A stretch of 14,764 bases of DNA from Azoarcus sp. (lineage in GTDB: Bacteria > Pseudomonadota > Gammaproteobacteria > Burkholderiales > Rhodocyclaceae): contig JAIRWW010000246.1 in assembly GCA_031268685.1 (NCBI GenBank), positions 1-14,764 on the forward strand, given 5' to 3'. The position numbers were made by a program, and so were the translations under genes. A model generated the notes under the pieces. That model was not told the origin of the DNA and ran no database searches. It saw nothing but the letters and a program-made list of their open reading frames with translations. Positions 7,730 to 14,687 of this stretch are shown piece by piece (the stretch's first letter is position 1; each line of letters opens with the position of its first letter).

Positions 7730-8817
7730 GCTTGAAATGCGGCATCGTCGGACTGCCCAACGTCGGCAAATCCACCCTGTTCAACGCCCTCACCAAAGCC
7801 GGCATCGAAGCGGCGAACTACCCGTTCTGCACCATTGAACCCAATGTCGGCATCGTCGAAGTGCCCGACACCCGCCTCGCCAGCCTCGCGGCCATCGTCA
7901 AACCGCAAAAAATCCAGCCCGCCATCGTCGAATTCGTCGACATCGCAGGCCTGGTCGCGGGCGCATCGAAAGGCGAAGGACTGGGCAACCAATTCCTCGC
8001 CAATATCCGCGAAACCGACGCCATCGTGCATGTAGTGCGGTGCTTTGCCGACGACAATGTCGTCCACGTCTCCGGCGGCATCGATCCCCTGCGCGACATC
8101 GAAATCATCGACACCGAACTGGCGCTTGCCGACCTCGCCACAGTCGACAAAGCCATCGCCCGCTACAAACGCCCGGCGGCGGCTGGCGACAAGGACGCCC
8201 GAACCATTCTCGCTGTGCTGGAAAAATGCCTCGCACAACTCGACGCGGGCCGCGCCGTGCGCACACTTGCGCTCCCGAAAGAAGAGCGCGCCCTCATCAA
8301 GCCCCTGTGCCTCATCACCGACAAACCCGTGCTCTATGCAGCCAACGTGGCCGAGGACGGCTTCAGCGCCAATCCCTATTTGGAAGCAGTGCAAAAACAC
8401 GCCGCCGCCGAAGGCGCGGAAACGGTCGCCCTCTGCGCCGAAATCGAAGCCGAAATCGCTGACCTCGACGACGGCGACAAAAAAGACTTCCTCGAATCCA
8501 TGGGCCTGGAAGAACCCGGACTGGATCGCCTCATCCGCGCCGGCTACAAACTTCTCGGACTGCAAACCTATTTCACCGCGGGCGTCAAAGAAGTGCGCGC
8601 CTGGACGATCCATGCCGGCGACACTGCCCCCCAGGCCGCAGGCGTCATCCACACCGATTTCGAGCGCGGCTTCATTCGCGCCCAAACCATCGCCTTTGAA
8701 GATTTCATCCAGTATCAGGGCGAAGCCGGCGCAAAAGAAGCAGGCAAGATGCGCGCCGAAGGAAAGGATTACGTGGTGAAAGATGGAGATGTATTGAATT
8801 TCCTGTTCAATGTGTAG
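7726..8817 (+). CDS. ychF: redox-responsive P-loop ATPase YchF (OBG family)
   Basis: YchF is a ribosome-associated OBG-family protein that prefers ATP to GTP. The 363-residue length is exact for the family. Motifs are the P-loop GLPNVGKST (9-17), [12 protein letters not shown] switch I (31-42), the G3 [19 protein letters not shown] (72-90) and the altered G4 NVAE (207-210), which replaces NKxD and explains the ATP preference. A helical insert follows the G domain. The C-terminal TGS domain (~280-361) includes [17 protein letters not shown] and ends near [20 protein letters not shown] is five bases before ATG 7726, which overlaps the pth stop. A small stem-loop follows the stop. Confidence 0.97.
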   Translation: MSLKCGIVGLPNVGKSTLFNALTKAGIEAANYPFCTIEPNVGIVEVPDTRLASLAAIVKPQKIQPAIVEFVDIAGLVAGASKGEGLGNQFLANIRETDAIVHVVRCFADDNVVHVSGGIDPLRDIEIIDTELALADLATVDKAIARYKRPAAAGDKDARTILAVLEKCLAQLDAGRAVRTLALPKEERALIKPLCLITDKPVLYAANVAEDGFSANPYLEAVQKHAAAEGAETVALCAEIEAEIADLDDGDKKDFLESMGLEEPGLDRLIRAGYKLLGLQTYFTAGVKEVRAWTIHAGDTAPQAAGVIHTDFERGFIRAQTIAFEDFIQYQGEAGAKEAGKMRAEGKDYVVKDGDVLNFLFNV

Positions 8818-8834
8818 CCAGCCAGAAATGACCG

Positions 8835-8852
8835 GCCTGGCGCGTGCCAGGC
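8835..8852 (+). terminator. short hairpin after ychF, possible weak terminator
   Basis: GCCTGGC (8835-8841) and GCCAGGC (8846-8852) form a perfect 7-bp stem with loop GCGT, 18 bases after the ychF stop. No T-run follows, so it may act only as a 3'-end stabiliser or a rho-assisted end. Confidence 0.35.
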
Positions 8853-8879
8853 ATCCAGGCTGGCCTGACTTCAGCAAGC

Positions 8880-8885
8880 TATAAT
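8880..8885 (+). promoter_or_regulatory. -10 box of the ABC-F gene promoter
   Basis: A perfect TATAAT lies 36 bases before the GTG start, in the 104-bp gap after ychF. No good -35 hexamer sits at 16-18 bp spacing, so the promoter may be weak or activator-dependent. Confidence 0.5.
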
Positions 8886-8921
8886 CCGCCGCTTCGTTCT
8901 GCCTCATCCACGGGATTCCCA

Positions 8922-10559
8922 GTGCTCATCGCCGCCAACATAACCATGCAGTTCGGGGCCAAGCCCCTGTTTGAAAATGTTTCCGTCAAATTCGGCGAAG
9001 GCAACCGTTACGGCCTTATCGGCGCCAACGGGGCGGGCAAGTCCACTTTCATGAAAATCCTGTGCGATCTTCTGGAGCCATCCGCCGGAAATGTGAGCAA
9101 GGACGCCGTCGAGCGCATGGCCTATCTTCGGCAGGACCAGTTCGCCTACGAGGACATGCGCGTACTCGACGTAGTGATGATGGGGCACGCGGAGATGTGG
9201 GCCTGCCTCACCGAAAAGGACGCAATCTACGCCAACCCCGAAGCGAACGAAGAAGATTACCTGCACGCCGCCGAGCTTGAAGCCAAGTTCGGCGAATACG
9301 GCGGCTACACAGCCGAGGCGCGCGCCGGAGAACTGCTGCACGGCGTGGGCATCGCCACCGGATTGCACGACGGGCCGATGAAAAACGTCGCGCCGGGCTG
9401 GAAACTCAGGGTACTGCTCTGTCAGGCGCTTTTCGCCAATCCCGACATCCTGCTGCTCGACGAGCCGACCAACAACCTCGACATCAATACCATCCGCTGG
9501 CTTGAAGATGTGCTGAACGAGCGCGATTGCACGATGGTCATCATTTCCCACGATCGCCATTTCCTCAATCAGGTCTGCACCCACATGGCCGACCTCGACT
9601 ACGGCACGATCACCGTCTACCCCGGCAATTACGACGATTACATGGAAGCATCCACCCTGGCGCGCCAACGCCAGTCGGCGGCCAATGCCCGTGCGAAAGA
9701 AAAAATCGCCGAATTGCAGGAATTCGTCCGGCGCTTTTCGGCCAACAAATCCAAGGCAAAGCAGGCAACGAGCCGGCTCAGGCTCATCGACAAGCTGAAA
9801 CCCGAAGATGTAAAACCCTCGTCCCGGCAATACCCATGGATTCGCTTTGAAGTCGACGAAAAAGACAAACTCCACCGGCTCGCCTGCGAGGCCGGCAATA
9901 TCCGCTTCGCCTATCCTGCGACGGATCGCCCGGTAATCGACTGCTTTTCCATCGCCATCGAAGCGGGAGAAAAAGTCGCCATCGTCGGCGAAAACGGCGT
10001 GGGCAAAAGCACCCTCATCAAACTGCTGGCGGGCGAAGCCCTCGGCGGCCTTGCGCCGCAGCGCGGCAGCATCAAGTGGGCGGAAAAAGCCAAACCCGGC
10101 TACTTCGCACAGGATCACGCCACCGAATTCGCCCAGGACGCGAACCTGACCGAATGGCTTGCCGACTATGCCCGCATCGGAGCCGCCGCCGCTGGAGAGG
10201 ATGTCGAAACCCTGCTGCGCGGCACATTGGGGCGGCTGCTTTTTTCCGGCGACGAGGTCAAGAAATCAGTCAAAGTCATCTCGGGCGGCGAACAGGGACG
10301 AATGCTTTTCGGCAGGTTAATGCTGTCTCGCCCCAACATACTGTTGATGGATGAACCCACCAACCACCTCGACATGGAATCGATAGAATCGCTCAACAGC
10401 GGCCTGGAAAAATTCAACGGCACGCTGATCTTCGTCTCCCATGACCGCGAATTCGTAAGTTCGCTCGCCACCCGCATCATCGAAATCAGGCTCGATGGCA
10501 GCATCACCGACTATCGCGGCACTTACGAAGAATATCTTTCCAGCCAGGGAATAGCGTAA
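8922..10559 (+). CDS. ABC-F family ATPase, YbiT type
   Basis: ABC-F proteins are soluble tandem ATPases that act on the ribosome, not transporters, and no membrane segment is present. The 545-residue protein shows Walker A GANGAGKS (34-41), a degenerate first signature APGWK (157-161), Walker [13 protein letters not shown] (176-187) and the ABC-F linker (about 240-290, rich in Lys/Arg/Gln). The second half has Walker A GENGVGKS (356-363), a canonical [13 protein letters not shown] signature (453-465) and [12 protein letters not shown] (473-484). The N-terminus [24 protein letters not shown] matches the YbiT subgroup. The GTG start at 8922 has GGGA six bases upstream and begins exactly where homologues begin. 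The ORF is open further upstream, but that part lies in the promoter region. Confidence 0.93.
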   Translation: MLIAANITMQFGAKPLFENVSVKFGEGNRYGLIGANGAGKSTFMKILCDLLEPSAGNVSKDAVERMAYLRQDQFAYEDMRVLDVVMMGHAEMWACLTEKDAIYANPEANEEDYLHAAELEAKFGEYGGYTAEARAGELLHGVGIATGLHDGPMKNVAPGWKLRVLLCQALFANPDILLLDEPTNNLDINTIRWLEDVLNERDCTMVIISHDRHFLNQVCTHMADLDYGTITVYPGNYDDYMEASTLARQRQSAANARAKEKIAELQEFVRRFSANKSKAKQATSRLRLIDKLKPEDVKPSSRQYPWIRFEVDEKDKLHRLACEAGNIRFAYPATDRPVIDCFSIAIEAGEKVAIVGENGVGKSTLIKLLAGEALGGLAPQRGSIKWAEKAKPGYFAQDHATEFAQDANLTEWLADYARIGAAAAGEDVETLLRGTLGRLLFSGDEVKKSVKVISGGEQGRMLFGRLMLSRPNILLMDEPTNHLDMESIESLNSGLEKFNGTLIFVSHDREFVSSLATRIIEIRLDGSITDYRGTYEEYLSSQGIA

Positions 10560-10617
10560 ACCAGCCGCACTGTCTCTTATATTGAATGCAATAAAACATA
10601 AAAACCCGCGGAGACCA

Positions 10618-10629
10618 TGCTAATATAAT
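10618..10629 (+). promoter_or_regulatory. promoter for the alkA-like/ogt operon (extended -10)
   Basis: TGCTAATATAAT contains both TATAAT (10624-10629) and an extended -10 reading TGC-TAATAT. No clear -35 box is present at normal spacing. The leader to the ATG at 10654 would be about 18-20 bases and includes AAAGGAG. The surrounding ~90-bp gap is notably AT-rich. Confidence 0.5.
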
Positions 10630-10653
10630 GCCCAGTGAAAGGAGTGCTCAAAC

Positions 10654-11304
10654 ATGCCTACATTCACTTACGGCGACAGCGAAATCCTCCATCTAAAAAG
10701 CAGAGACAAAGCCTTGGCGCAAGCTATCGACCGTATCGGGATGATAGAGCGTGAAGTAAACCCCGACCTGTTTTCTACTCTTGTCCAGACCATTGTCGGA
10801 CAGCAAATCTCCGCCAAAGCGCAGATCACCATCTGGAACCGCATGCTAGCTGAATACGGTGCGATTTCTCCTGAAACGCTCGCGGTTTCCACAGACGAAA
10901 GATTACAAAGCTGCGGCATCTCCTTCAAAAAAGCAGGCTATATCCGTAACATAGCGGGAAAAGCCATGGATGGCAGCCTGGATATTGCAGCACTCGGCGA
11001 AATGCCGGATGAAGAAGTTTGCGCAGTTTTGACAAAGCTGAACGGTATCGGAATCTGGACAGCGGAAATGCTGTTATTGTTCTCCATGCAGAGGACGAAT
11101 ATCATGAGCTTCGGCGATATGGCAATCCACCGGGGCTTGCGGATGCTCTACCGTCACCAAGAAATTTCCCGCCCATTATTCGAGAAATATCGAAAACGTT
11201 ATTCGCCATATTGTTCGGTCGCAAGCCTATATTTATGGGCAATCGCAGGCGGTGCCATTCCAGAAATGAACGACTGTGCCAAAAAAGAGGTAAAACAAAA
11301 ATGA
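10654..11304 (+). CDS. DNA-3-methyladenine glycosylase II (AlkA-like, HhH-GPD)
   Basis: These enzymes excise alkylated purines such as 3-methyladenine from DNA, starting base-excision repair. The 216-residue protein is a compact HhH-GPD glycosylase without the N-terminal Ada-like domain of E. coli AlkA. Visible are LVQTIVGQQISAKAQITIW (43-61), the helix-hairpin-helix LNGIGIWTAEMLLLFSM (129-145) and the catalytic Asp in MSFGDMAIHRGLR (D155). AAAGGAG nine bases upstream supports ATG 10654. The stop overlaps the next gene as ATGA, so the two are co-translated. By hand count 10681-10740 is 50% GC, against 65% at 4741-4800 in the housekeeping block, which hints at transfer. Family assignment is firm; substrate range is inferred. 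Confidence 0.93.
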   Translation: MPTFTYGDSEILHLKSRDKALAQAIDRIGMIEREVNPDLFSTLVQTIVGQQISAKAQITIWNRMLAEYGAISPETLAVSTDERLQSCGISFKKAGYIRNIAGKAMDGSLDIAALGEMPDEEVCAVLTKLNGIGIWTAEMLLLFSMQRTNIMSFGDMAIHRGLRMLYRHQEISRPLFEKYRKRYSPYCSVASLYLWAIAGGAIPEMNDCAKKEVKQK

Positions 11305-11846
11305 GCGACGAAAAAACAAGATGGGAAGCCGAAAACCCTACCCAGGCAAAGCGCCATAAGTACTGCGCCATCTACAATACAGCGTTTGGCGAAATGCTGA
11401 TTTCCTCAGACGGCGAAAGCATCACCGGAGTTCGGCTTGCGTCCATATCTTCGATAAAAACAGTGGATTCCCCCTGCCGCTTGACCGATATTGCAGCAAC
11501 ACAATTAGAAGAATATTCTACAGGACAAAGAAAAACATTCGATTTACCCCTCAATCCAATTGGCACAAAGTTTCAACGTTATGCGTGGGCCAATCTATGC
11601 GACATCCCTTATGGTGAAACGCGCAGCTACAAGCAAGTAGCGGCTGCAACAGGAAACCCAGCAGCAAGCCGGGCAATCGGCATGGCAAACAATAAAAATC
11701 CGATCATGATCATCATTCCTTGTCACCGCGTAATCGGTTCAAATGGAAAACTCGTCGGATACGCGGGGGGATTGCCTCTCAAAAAACGCCTGCTGGAGCT
11801 GGAACAACATCATAAACAGGCTTTGCCGGGTCTCTTGCCTGGATAG
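11301..11846 (+). CDS. ogt: methylated-DNA--protein-cysteine methyltransferase (Ogt/MGMT)
   Basis: This suicide enzyme transfers the alkyl group from O6-alkylguanine (and O4-alkylthymine) to its own cysteine. The 181-residue product has an N-terminal RNase-H-like domain (IYNTAFGEMLISSDGESITGV, ~24-44). The C-terminal DNA-binding domain contains GTKFQRYAWANLCDIPYGETRSY (88-110), ASRAIGMANNKNP (122-134) and the active-site IPCHRVIGSNG with acceptor Cys141. No Ada transcription-factor domain is present. ATG 11301 overlaps the glycosylase stop, with AGAGG ten bases upstream; longer readings of this frame lie inside the glycosylase gene. GC is low (38% at 11521-11580 by hand count), matching its partner. 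Pairing with an AlkA-like gene makes a self-contained alkylation-repair operon. Confidence 0.95.
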   Translation: MSDEKTRWEAENPTQAKRHKYCAIYNTAFGEMLISSDGESITGVRLASISSIKTVDSPCRLTDIAATQLEEYSTGQRKTFDLPLNPIGTKFQRYAWANLCDIPYGETRSYKQVAAATGNPAASRAIGMANNKNPIMIIIPCHRVIGSNGKLVGYAGGLPLKKRLLELEQHHKQALPGLLPG

Positions 11847-11888
11847 GCAGGCGCTCATCCCATCAATGGGTATCTCTGCCAGAACAGC

Positions 11889-12623
11889 TCATGATGTGCC
11901 GCACATCACGCCATTCCACAGCTTACCGCCGAGCGCAGGCGCGTTGATCAGGCCGAATATGCCAAAGCCCAGCACCAGCAGTCCCGCGAGTATGCGTACC
12001 TTGCCGTTACGGGCAAACTCGCGGAAACGCCCGAGCAATAAACCGGCAAGCAGCAAATTCGGCAGAGTACCGAGGCCGAAAGCCAACATCAGGCCCGCGC
12101 CGCGCAAGGCGGAACCTGTCATGAGGGCAGTGGTCAGCGCCATATAAACCATTCCGCAGGGCAAAAATCCCCAAAGCGCGCCAAGCGGCAGAGCTTGCGC
12201 CACCGTGCGCACCGGCAGGAAGTGGCGCGTCGCGGGCTGGATGCGCCGCCACAACATTTGCCCTGCGCGTTCGAGTGGCGCTAAAAAACGGGTAAATCCG
12301 GCCAGATACAGGCCCAGCGCAACCAGCATCAGATTGGCGAGCGTGTAAAGGGCGATCTGCACCGGCATCACGCCATCGTAGAGCATGCCCAGCGAACCCA
12401 GCGCACCCAGTGCACCACCAGCGGCTGTATAAGAAAAGATGCGCCCGAGGCTGTAGGCAAGATGCAAAGGCCACTGCCTGCCGCGCACCAAACCGGCGCT
12501 GGCGGACGGCGCTTGCTCCACCTGCATGGAAAGCGCGCCTACGATGCCGCCGCACATCGACACGCAATGAACGCCGCCCAGAAGGCCGATCAGGAAGACG
12601 GCAAAATAACCGGTTTCGGGCAT
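11889..12623 (-). CDS. sulfite exporter TauE/SafE-like membrane protein (COG2836 type)
   Basis: This 244-residue integral membrane protein has about six hydrophobic segments. It begins with FAVFLIGLLGGVHCVSMCGGIVGAL and later has LGALWGFLPCGMVYMALTTALM. The paired motifs GGxHCxxMCGG (C20, C24) and LPCGMVY (C156) are typical of the TauE/SafE-like COG2836 group, related to the DsbD transmembrane domain and often found near cbb3-oxidase or metal-handling genes. None of those neighbours is visible here, so transport of sulfite, copper or reductant is only inference. ATG 12623 has a weak GAG six bases upstream. The gene converges on ogt, 42 bases apart, and an extended -10 promoter lies upstream. 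GC is high, like the main block. Confidence 0.85.
   Translation of the reverse strand: MPETGYFAVFLIGLLGGVHCVSMCGGIVGALSMQVEQAPSASAGLVRGRQWPLHLAYSLGRIFSYTAAGGALGALGSLGMLYDGVMPVQIALYTLANLMLVALGLYLAGFTRFLAPLERAGQMLWRRIQPATRHFLPVRTVAQALPLGALWGFLPCGMVYMALTTALMTGSALRGAGLMLAFGLGTLPNLLLAGLLLGRFREFARNGKVRILAGLLVLGFGIFGLINAPALGGKLWNGVMCGTS
11892..11908. repeat. perfect 8-1-8 palindrome at the 3' end of the TauE/SafE-like gene
   Basis: TGATGTGC and GCACATCA flank one C and cover the last codons (Met-Cys-Gly-Thr-Ser) at the convergent junction with ogt. It could form a hairpin at the transcript end, but no T-run follows on either strand. Confidence 0.4.
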
Positions 12624-12667
12624 GGAAGGCTCACAAGACTCGCAGCAGGAATGGACGCGAATGCGCG

Positions 12668-12694
12668 ATTCTATCAGCCTGCCGGGCTTTGCAA
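12668..12694 (-). promoter_or_regulatory. candidate promoter of the TauE/SafE-like gene
   Basis: On the minus strand TTGCAA (12694-12689) and TAGAAT (12673-12668) are 15 bp apart. The -10 box is preceded by TGA, giving an extended -10. The leader to ATG 12623 would be ~40 bases. The 150-bp gap 12624-12773 otherwise holds two small stem-loops (12728-12738 and 12740-12754) and no gene. Confidence 0.4.
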
Positions 12695-12773
12695 TCCACC
12701 CGCGGCTCCATCAAAAACACCGCCATTCCACAATGTGGTCGCACATCATGCGCGGACATCCGGAGCCTCTTCG

Positions 12774-12974
12774 TCAGTTCTCGAAAACGGAAAGGTCGCC
12801 TTTAATCGCCTGCGTCAGTTTCATGTGCAGTCCGCGACGCAACGCGCCCCGGCTTTTTTCATGAATCTCCACGCCGCGCCGCATCTTTGCCGCATGGGCA
12901 AATGGATTCCGCGGCGGCAGCAAAAGCAGCGACGGGGGACGTTCTTCGCGCATGCGATGCTGTTTCCCAGTCAT
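12774..12974 (-). CDS. small basic protein of unknown function, 66 residues
   Basis: ATG 12974 is preceded by AAGGAGG at six-base spacing, one of the strongest ribosome-binding sites in the window, which decides this start over a longer reading of the same frame from 13160. The product is rich in Arg/Lys/His, with no signal peptide or membrane segment. Its centre reads PPRNPFAHAAKMRRGVEIHEKSRGALRRG (residues ~20-48). The RNPF...A...R...H.KS..A.RR pattern resembles small uncharacterised basic proteins that I recall from beta- and gammaproteobacteria, but I cannot name a family. The charge suggests nucleic-acid or ribosome contact (inference). It lies between rtcB and the TauE/SafE-like gene on the same strand, downstream of the rtcB terminator, and probably has its own promoter (TATATT at 13016-13011). 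Confidence 0.7.
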   Translation of the reverse strand: MTGKQHRMREERPPSLLLLPPRNPFAHAAKMRRGVEIHEKSRGALRRGLHMKLTQAIKGDLSVFEN

Positions 12975-13090
12975 GATCTTCCTCCTTGCAACATGATTTT
13001 TTGTAATTGCAATATACATTGTCCATATATCGTCCGCCGGGATGCCATTTCGTCCCGGAGCGCGCCTGCCGTGAAAGCAATCGCAAACAT
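12971..13090 (-). CDS. possible 39-residue ORF coupled to the small basic protein
   Basis: ATG 13090 has AAAGGAG (13105-13099) at eight-base spacing, and the stop overlaps the downstream ATG as ATGA. The peptide begins MFAIAFTAGALRDEMASRR and ends LQGGRS. Against it: no family is recognised, a terminator ends just before its ribosome-binding site, leaving no room for a promoter, and its AT-rich second half may be the promoter of the 66-residue gene. An in-frame ATG at 13096 is too close to the ribosome-binding site. Confidence 0.3.
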   Translation of the reverse strand: MFAIAFTAGALRDEMASRRTIYGQCILQLQKIMLQGGRS

Positions 13091-13106
13091 ATCCATTTCT
13101 CCTTTG

Positions 13107-13137
13107 AAAAAAGCCGGGACAAAACATCCGATCCCAG
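13107..13137 (-). terminator. intrinsic terminator after rtcB
   Basis: On the minus strand CTGGGA (13137-13132) pairs with TCCCGG (13119-13114), one G-T wobble, 12-base loop, followed by C and six T. It starts eight bases after the rtcB stop. Confidence 0.55.
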
Positions 13138-13144
13138 ATCTTCG

Positions 13145-14353
13145 TCACCCCTTGACGCAAAGCACCTGCTTCAGGGTATGCACGACTTCCACCAAGTCGC
13201 TCTGATTCGCCATCACCTCGTCTATGTCCTTGTATGCTCCAGGGATTTCATCGAGCACGCCGCCATCCTTGCGGCACTCGACGCCCTCGGTCTGCGCAGC
13301 CAGATCCTCGCTGGTGAAGCGGCGCTTCGCCGCGCTGCGGCTCATGCGCCGTCCCGCGCCGTGCGAGCACGAACAGTAGGACTCCGTATTGCCCAGGCCA
13401 CGCACGATGAAGCTCTTCGCACCCATACTGCCGGGAATGATGCCCAACTCGCCCGCGCCAGCGCGGATCGCGCCTTTGCGCGTGATGTACATACGCTCTC
13501 CGAAATGCTCTTCGCGCGCGACGTAGTTGTGGTGACAATTGATCGCCTCCTCGTTCACCTTGAACGACGGCAGGCCGATGGCGAGACTTTCCAGAATCAG
13601 TGCGAGCAGCATGCGGCGGTTCTCCATCGCATAGTCCTGCGCCCATTCAAGCGCCTCCACATAATCGTCGAACAGCTCGCTGCCTTCAGAAAAATACGCA
13701 AGATCACGGTCTGGCAGATTAATCATGTGGCGACGCATCTCCTTTTGCGCGGCGGCGATGAAGTAGCGTCCGATGACATTGCCAATACCACGGCTGCCCG
13801 AATGCAGCATCACCCAGACCCCATCGGCTTCGTCCAGGCAAAGCTCGATGAAGTGGTTGCCGCCGCCAAGCGTTCCAAGCTGACAAGCCCAGGTTTCGTT
13901 GAAATGGCGCTGCATTTTCATGATTCCGGGATGCTTGCCGACGATGACATCGAGCCGATCCGACATACGCCGCGCCTGCCGCGCGTGCGCGCTGCCGCGC
14001 ACCTTGCTGCGCTCGTGCTGATTGAAGCCTACAGGTATGGCAGCCTCTATCGCGTTGCGAATGCTGTGCAGATTGTCAGGCAAATCGCGGGCATTCAGCG
14101 TGAGCCGTACCGCGCACATACCGCAGCCGATGTCGACGCCAACCGCCGCCGGGATGATGGCGGCAGCGGTCGGTATCACCGACCCGACGGTCGCGCCCTT
14201 GCCCGCGTGGACGTCGGGCATAGCGGCAATCGGGTGCGGAACAATGGGGAGCTGCGACATGTTGATGAGTTGCCGCATCGCCTCGTATTCCAGCTCGCGT
14301 GTCCAGATCTTGACCGGCACGCGCCCCTTGTCCAGGGTCAAATAAATAGCCAT
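13145..14353 (-). CDS. rtcB: RNA-splicing ligase RtcB
   Basis: RtcB joins RNA ends carrying 2',3'-cyclic phosphate or 3'-phosphate to 5'-OH ends, using GTP and Mn2+, in RNA repair. The 402 residues match the family (408 in E. coli). Metal and guanylylation residues are visible: VGVDIGCGM with D74 and C77, LGGGNHFIEL with H167, MLHSGSRG with H184, NCHHNY with H274/H275 and CSCSHGAGRRMSR, whose H331 corresponds to the guanylylated histidine (H337 in E. coli). AAGAG lies nine bases before ATG 14353. No rtcA, rtcR or archease gene is seen in the window, so the control differs from the E. coli rtcBA arrangement. Upstream is a promoter-hairpin-terminator unit that may control it. The large plus-strand ORF over this gene is a mirror frame. 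Confidence 0.96.
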   Translation of the reverse strand: MAIYLTLDKGRVPVKIWTRELEYEAMRQLINMSQLPIVPHPIAAMPDVHAGKGATVGSVIPTAAAIIPAAVGVDIGCGMCAVRLTLNARDLPDNLHSIRNAIEAAIPVGFNQHERSKVRGSAHARQARRMSDRLDVIVGKHPGIMKMQRHFNETWACQLGTLGGGNHFIELCLDEADGVWVMLHSGSRGIGNVIGRYFIAAAQKEMRRHMINLPDRDLAYFSEGSELFDDYVEALEWAQDYAMENRRMLLALILESLAIGLPSFKVNEEAINCHHNYVAREEHFGERMYITRKGAIRAGAGELGIIPGSMGAKSFIVRGLGNTESYCSCSHGAGRRMSRSAAKRRFTSEDLAAQTEGVECRKDGGVLDEIPGAYKDIDEVMANQSDLVEVVHTLKQVLCVKG

Positions 14354-14431
14354 GGTTTCATTCTCTTAGCTTGAGTTGCGCTTCACTTCGTTCGCCGCGA
14401 TCAACTTACGGCGGTACTTTCGTCCGCAGGA

Positions 14432-14452
14432 GTGCGCCCATGCCGGGCGCAC
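14432..14452 (-). promoter_or_regulatory. perfect hairpin in the rtcB upstream region
   Basis: GTGCGCCC and GGGCGCAC form a perfect 8-bp stem with a 5-base loop, directly after the U-tract of the upstream terminator and 79 bases before the rtcB ATG. It would start any rtcB mRNA that reads through, and could protect its 5' part or take part in attenuation. Confidence 0.5.
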
Positions 14453-14488
14453 AAAACAAAAAGCCCCGGCTTTTCATGCCAGGGCTTT
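14453..14488 (-). terminator. intrinsic terminator of the leader/small RNA upstream of rtcB
   Basis: On the minus strand AAAGCCC (14488-14482) pairs with GGGCTTT (14466-14460), extended by GGC/GCC around loop ATGAAAA with one C-A type mismatch. The RNA would end CUUUUUGUUUUGU. The plus strand lacks a proper T-run, so the orientation is clear. Confidence 0.8.
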
Positions 14489-14536
14489 CGTCTGGAAGGC
14501 AACTTGGGAAAATGGCGACGCACTTCCCGCGTGATT

Positions 14537-14574
14537 CCGGCCTGGCTCGGGGCGACCAATGCGCCCCGGGCCGG
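14537..14574 (-). promoter_or_regulatory. very stable bulged hairpin inside the candidate RNA
   Basis: CCGGCC/GGCCGG (6 bp) and CGGGGCG/CGCCCCG (7 bp) stack around a 7-base loop, separated by one 5-base bulge (14543-14547). Thirteen almost pure G-C pairs with one bulge strongly suggest selected RNA structure rather than coding sequence. Confidence 0.7.
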
Positions 14575-14602
14575 CGATTTCATGTCTCCGGTTTCCAGCG
14601 CA

Positions 14603-14644
14603 TCAGCGCGTGTTGTGAACTCCTTTCTTATAGCGGCAAGACAT
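14603..14644 (-). CDS. 13-residue leader-peptide-like ORF
   Basis: AAGGAG (14656-14651) lies six bases before ATG 14644, and the ORF reads MSCRYKKGVHNTR then TGA. It is rich in Arg/Lys (five of 13 residues). A second AAAGGAG (14626-14620) lies within it. The stop overlaps another ATG as TGATG. It would be the first translated element of the transcript upstream of rtcB, as leader peptides are in attenuators. It is too short to be tested by homology here. Confidence 0.4.
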   Translation of the reverse strand: MSCRYKKGVHNTR

Positions 14645-14687
14645 AAAAATCTCCTTCGGGAAATCGGTTTGAACAAAACGGGCGCGC

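Larger units (their letters stand above)
14453..14681 (-). ncRNA. candidate small RNA or rtcB attenuator leader (~230 nt)
   Basis: A consensus -35 promoter and a strong intrinsic terminator bracket a ~230-base unit on the minus strand. Inside are a 13-codon ORF with a strong ribosome-binding site and a highly stable bulged hairpin. Six GGA triplets occur between 14525 and 14654, of the type bound by CsrA/RsmA. I recognise no known RNA family, including 6S RNA. Because rtcB follows on the same strand, the unit is either an independent sRNA or a leader whose termination controls rtcB. Confidence 0.5.

Noticed and set aside
11833..11880. Small stem-loops after ogt (TGCCT/AGGCA and CCCAT/ATGGG)
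   Set aside because: Short stems without a T-run; not enough to call a terminator.
11909..12732. 12-base repeat CGCCATTCCACA at ~11909-11920 and ~12721-12732, each near GCACATCA
   Set aside because: Possible att-like direct repeat around the TauE/SafE-like gene, but it is short, the flanks differ and the gene has host-like composition; probably chance.
13007..14374. 455-residue plus-strand ORF over rtcB
   Set aside because: Antisense frame of a clear RtcB; His/Arg-rich composition typical of mirror frames.
14371..14646. 91-residue plus-strand ORF near the right edge
   Set aside because: Antisense to the structured RNA unit, with no ribosome-binding site and no recognisable motif.
14453..14681. 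6S RNA or tmRNA identity for the candidate RNA
   Set aside because: It lacks the long rod with a central bubble expected of 6S and the tRNA-like ends expected of tmRNA.
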